Shown: positions 6,179 to 7,776 of the stretch, in pieces
How positions within the stretch are numbered: the first letter of the stretch is position 1
How the letters are laid out: each line of letters starts with the position of its first letter
The notes under the pieces: model-generated
Databases searched by the model: none
Seen by the model: the letters and a program-made list of their open reading frames with translations, nothing else
What the model was told of the DNA's origin: nothing
Source: Desulfonema limicola
GTDB lineage: Bacteria > Desulfobacterota > Desulfobacteria > Desulfobacterales > DYRC01
Direction: 5' to 3'
Length of the DNA: 7,776 nt
NCBI GenBank assembly: GCA_020718925.1
Contig: DYRC01000074.1
Coordinates: 6,284 to 14,059 of the forward strand
Made by a program: the position numbers and the translations under genes

Positions 6179-7776
6179 TTAGCGTTCTGAATTGACCGCA
6201 TTCTGATTTCCGGCAATAATGTTTGAATTGCTGGCGTTTCCTTTGATATTGGTGATATTCACAATAACATCAGGGACTTTTTCATTTTTAATATCATCAT
6301 GGCGTTCAATGATGACATCATCAATCAGACTTTGTACATTCACCATCTCATAGCTTTTATCGCATTCTATCTCAGGTCTTCTGTCAAAAAGACGCTTTCT
6401 CAATCGTTCATATTCGTAAAAATGCGGATACTGACTGCCTTTACAATCTTTGCAATTGCACGGGATCAGCTTTTTGCATTTCAGCCGATGATATGACGCA
6501 TGAATTTCATCAAATTTATCTATAACCGTTCTCATCAAATCTCTTTTATATCTGCCGAAAATACGGATTCTGATTTCACGTTTGCCATAATATTCAACCA
6601 CTTCTGCAAACGTATCATCTTTTTTCAGAATAACGCCGCTTTTCCAGACATACGCCTGTTTCTGAATCCATCTGTGCATGATTACAATAAACCGCGTGAT
6701 GATTCCTTTGGGCATAAATTCATAAGCATAGCGCAGAATCAGATTGTCGCTTCCATTCCATTCATAATCCGGCTGATTTTCAGTCAGCAGTTGGGGAGCG
6801 ATGTATATATCACGACTATCGGGAATTTCATAGCATAACTGAAAATTCAGCATGAGCCGCAGAAGTTCATCCTCCATACAGGCATATATGTTTTCATTCC
6901 ATATCTCTGACAAATCCGATTTTGTGAATCTTCCGAAATTGCGGATCACATTTTTGTTATCCAGAACTTTATAAACCGCATACGTTCCCCATTCGGGCTT
7001 TAAAATCACGGTTTTCTTCAGAAGCGGGTCTTCCTGAAAATGCAGACAGACGCCCAGATCATGCAGATAGCCGCTCAGTTGCAATTTGTCCTGCAATTTT
7101 GTGAATCCGTTTTTCTCGCATATATCAAGATATTGTTCAAGGCTGATATGATTGCGGTCGTCATTTTCCAATGCTTCTCTGACTCTGACCCATGTTTTGG
7201 GCAACGGACTGCCGATATGCGGGAGACTGCTGATACGATGCTGAATTTCTTTTAAAATTTCAGGCAAGCCTCTTTTGGTGGCAAGATTGGTCGCAAGTAT
7301 TTCTTTTAAATTGGTGAATTGCCCTCTCAACTGACGTTCCGGGATTTCCCTCTGTCTGTCCTGTTTTTCATTCTTCACAATCAGGAGAGGGCTGTTATCC
7401 GTCAGCAATTCGACCGCATTCAGCCAGTAATAGAAATCTGTGTCCTCTTTGCGGGAATCCGCGACAAGGGCATACAGTGAGCGTTTTGTCAGGAAAAATT
7501 GATGAGTGGATTTATAAATTTCCTGTCCGCCGAAATCCCAGATATTTATTCGGAAGGTTTTATTGTTTTCAAAAGGAAATTCATATCGGATAACCTCAAT
7601 ACCTTCAGTGGATTTCTCATTTTCCCTAAGTTCGTAATCAGGGTTTTCAATCTTTTTTGCCAGCGTGGTTTTGCCTGCGCCCGGCTCGCCGATAATCAGC
7701 AGCTTTGCTTCAAATATGTAATCTTCTTCCTGCGCTTTTAACTGCTCAAAGTAATTTCTGACTGCTGCTTTGCCTT
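6179..7776 (-). CDS. Roc-COR (ROCO family) GTPase, 3' part; 5' end beyond the window
   Basis: The open frame continues to the right edge; 531 residues are visible, numbered here from the first complete codon (7774). The stretch starts AVRNYFEQLKAQ (4-15), a linker usually found just after leucine-rich repeats in bacterial ROCO proteins, so an N-terminal LRR region probably lies outside. The Roc GTPase domain shows the P-loop GEPGAGKTT (29-37), a candidate switch I STEGI (55-59), switch II WDFGGQE (79-85), THQFFLTKRSLYALVAD (start 90) and a G4-like KNEKQDR (134-140). The COR domain follows from about 183 (HIGSPLPKTWVRVREAL, SGYLHDLGVCLHF at 234-246). A Cys cluster, C433 then CNCKDC (439-444), may bind zinc. 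The end (502-531) is Asn/Gly-rich and ends in a charged SER. ROCO proteins are dimeric GTP switches; their bacterial roles are mostly unknown. The TTG at 7408 is not the start, since the P-loop lies upstream of it in the same frame. It appears more AT-rich than the other genes. Confidence 0.88.
   Translation of the reverse strand, partial: GKAAVRNYFEQLKAQEEDYIFEAKLLIIGEPGAGKTTLAKKIENPDYELRENEKSTEGIEVIRYEFPFENNKTFRINIWDFGGQEIYKSTHQFFLTKRSLYALVADSRKEDTDFYYWLNAVELLTDNSPLLIVKNEKQDRQREIPERQLRGQFTNLKEILATNLATKRGLPEILKEIQHRISSLPHIGSPLPKTWVRVREALENDDRNHISLEQYLDICEKNGFTKLQDKLQLSGYLHDLGVCLHFQEDPLLKKTVILKPEWGTYAVYKVLDNKNVIRNFGRFTKSDLSEIWNENIYACMEDELLRLMLNFQLCYEIPDSRDIYIAPQLLTENQPDYEWNGSDNLILRYAYEFMPKGIITRFIVIMHRWIQKQAYVWKSGVILKKDDTFAEVVEYYGKREIRIRIFGRYKRDLMRTVIDKFDEIHASYHRLKCKKLIPCNCKDCKGSQYPHFYEYERLRKRLFDRRPEIECDKSYEMVNVQSLIDDVIIERHDDIKNEKVPDVIVNITNIKGNASNSNIIAGNQNAVNSER

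Noticed and set aside
7406..7408. TTG codon as the start of a separate 409-residue protein
   Set aside because: The same frame is open to the window edge and encodes the P-loop and switch II of the GTPase domain upstream of it.

Overview
The window most resembles a chromosomal segment of a Gram-negative anaerobe of the former Deltaproteobacteria, with Desulfobacterales-like sulfate reducers as the best guess. The reasons are moderate base composition, a LivK-type periplasmic binding protein with a Sec signal, an acetyl-CoA hydrolase/transferase fused to a GNAT domain, and a Roc-COR GTPase. This placement comes from family recall, not from a search.

Layout: (1) bases 1-67 are a short tandem repeat built on 7-base steps, touching the end of the first gene. 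(2) 68-1381 (minus) encodes a branched-chain-amino-acid-type ABC transporter substrate-binding protein. (3) 1382-1596 is a divergent control region. It holds a good sigma-70-like promoter in each direction, and each promoter carries a short perfect inverted repeat. (4) 1597-5221 (plus) is a compact three-gene operon: CoA-transferase/hydrolase-GNAT fusion, AIM24/TIGR00266 protein, and carbamate kinase (stop and start overlap as TGATG). (5) 5222-6157 (minus) encodes a polysaccharide deacetylase whose stop codon abuts the kinase stop codon with no gap. (6) 6179 to the right edge (minus) is the 3' part of a Roc-COR GTPase gene cut by the window; it lies 21 bases upstream of the deacetylase gene and on the same strand.

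How it may fit together: the divergent pair suggests uptake of an amino-acid or amide-like solute coupled to catabolism. Carbamate kinase would make ATP from carbamoyl phosphate, and the CoA-transferase homologue would handle an acyl-CoA. The AIM24 protein has no clear enzymatic role. This pathway is inferred only from gene order. The points most worth a second look are a glutamine where the CoA-transferase family normally has its catalytic glutamate, the Asn/Gly-rich tail and Cys cluster of the Roc-COR protein, and the paired inverted repeats in the divergent promoter region. I see no tRNA, rRNA, CRISPR array or insertion sequence.
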